Assembly (NCBI GenBank): GCA_900555465.1
Contig: USLE01000087.1
Location: forward strand, 1 to 6,153
Source: an uncultured Butyricicoccus sp.
Lineage (GTDB): Bacteria > Bacillota > Clostridia > Oscillospirales > Butyricicoccaceae
Direction of reading: 5' to 3'
Length of the DNA: 6,153 nucleotides
The position numbers and the translations under genes were made by a program. The notes beneath the pieces are model-generated. The model was not told where the DNA came from and ran no database searches. It was given only the letters and a program-made list of their open reading frames with translations. Shown piece after piece: positions 5,660 to 6,153 of this stretch (its first letter is position 1; each line of letters starts with the position of its first letter).

Positions 5660-5666
5660 AAAGGAG
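5660..5666 (+). promoter_or_regulatory. Ribosome binding site that fixes the priA TTG start
   Basis: AAAGGAG stands eight bases before TTG at 5675, the ideal distance. The reading frame from that TTG gives the expected PriA N-terminus at once, while the next in-frame ATG (codon 90, at 5942) would remove most of the first domain. No terminator is visible between coaBC and this site. Confidence 0.8.
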
Positions 5667-5674
5667 TATAGCTT

Positions 5675-6153
5675 TTGACCGAACAAATCTGCGCGGTCGC
5701 TGTGGACGCGGCGACCTATGCGATCGACAAGCTATATTCCTACCGTGTGCCGGACGAGCTGCGGGAACAGGTGCAGATTGGCACCCGCGTTCTCGTGCCG
5801 TTCGGCTTTGGCAATAAACGGGCGGAAGCGGTCGTGCTGGCGTTCCGGCAGGATGCCGGCGAATACAAGCTCAAGCCCATCGTCGAGGTGCTGGACGATG
5901 CGCCGGTTCTGACGGCGGAGCAGCTCAAACTCGCCGCATGGATGCGCGAGCGGCTGTACTGCACCTACTTTGACTGCGTGCGCGTCATGCTGCCCGCCGG
6001 GCTGTGGTTCAAGCGCAGCGAGACCTACACCCTTGCGCCGGACGCCGACCTTGCGGCCTTGCAGGCGCGGGAGGGCGAGGCGGGCGCGGTGCTCGCGCTG
6101 TTCGACCGGCCGGGGCAGACGATCGCGCTTTCCGACATCCGGCAGCGGCTGGG
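5675..6153 (+). CDS. priA: Primosomal protein N' (PriA helicase), 5' part only
   Basis: PriA is the superfamily 2 helicase that recognises stalled forks and reloads the replisome. Only the first 159 codons are in the window, which covers the 3'-DNA-end-binding domain and the beginning of the winged-helix region; the helicase motifs would lie beyond the edge. The N-terminus reads TEQICAVAVDAATYAIDKLY, then YRVPDEL (23-29), GTRVLVPFGFGNKRAEAVV (36-54) and the Y-C-x-Y-F helix followed by MLPAG (95-109), all typical of PriA. The start is TTG with a strong AAAGGAG site. The usual glycine after GN-x-R in the conserved GNR-x3-G(Y/F)V segment is Ala52 here, a small variation. The gene begins 26 bases after coaBC, as in Bacillus (coaBC-priA), and shares its transcript. 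Confidence 0.93.
   Translation, partial: MTEQICAVAVDAATYAIDKLYSYRVPDELREQVQIGTRVLVPFGFGNKRAEAVVLAFRQDAGEYKLKPIVEVLDDAPVLTAEQLKLAAWMRERLYCTYFDCVRVMLPAGLWFKRSETYTLAPDADLAALQAREGEAGAVLALFDRPGQTIALSDIRQRL

Overview
This window looks like a chromosomal, high-GC Clostridia-type Firmicute, probably a gut Oscillospirales/Ruminococcaceae-like relative. The evidence is the gene order yicC(yloC)-remA-gmk-rpoZ-coaBC-priA, which matches the Bacillus/Clostridium housekeeping order as I recall it, the presence of RemA, the strong AAGGAG-type ribosome binding sites, and a DUF5685/DnaJ pair that I associate with Clostridia. The genus is an inference; no marker here fixes it.

All eight complete genes and the partial ninth lie on the + strand. 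Region 1 (1-2047) is an accessory-looking but tightly packed trio. It holds a DUF5685-family protein with an N-terminal cysteine motif, a J-domain/TPR-like protein with a cysteine-rich C-terminal tail that overlaps it by 14 bases, and a small polytopic membrane protein that starts one base after the J-protein stop. Region 2 (2066-3781) holds the YicC/YloC-family endoribonuclease, the RemA DNA-binding regulator (GTG start) and guanylate kinase, whose start overlaps the end of remA by 8 bases. Region 3 (3782-4052) is the only long non-coding stretch. It contains a perfect 24-bp palindrome just after gmk, a consensus -10 hexamer, and then a series of strong nested and tandem stem-loops up to the ribosome binding site of rpoZ. 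Region 4 (4053-6153) is rpoZ with an unusual, very acidic C-terminal extension, then coaBC three bases downstream, then the start of priA (TTG start), cut by the window edge.

Functionally, the core block joins RNA turnover (YicC), global gene regulation (RemA), GDP synthesis (Gmk), RNA polymerase assembly (omega), coenzyme A synthesis (CoaBC) and replication restart (PriA). The least explained parts are the structured RNA-like region between gmk and rpoZ, the acidic omega tail, and the cysteine-rich DUF5685/J-protein/membrane-protein trio. I did not recognise the structured region as any riboswitch class I know.
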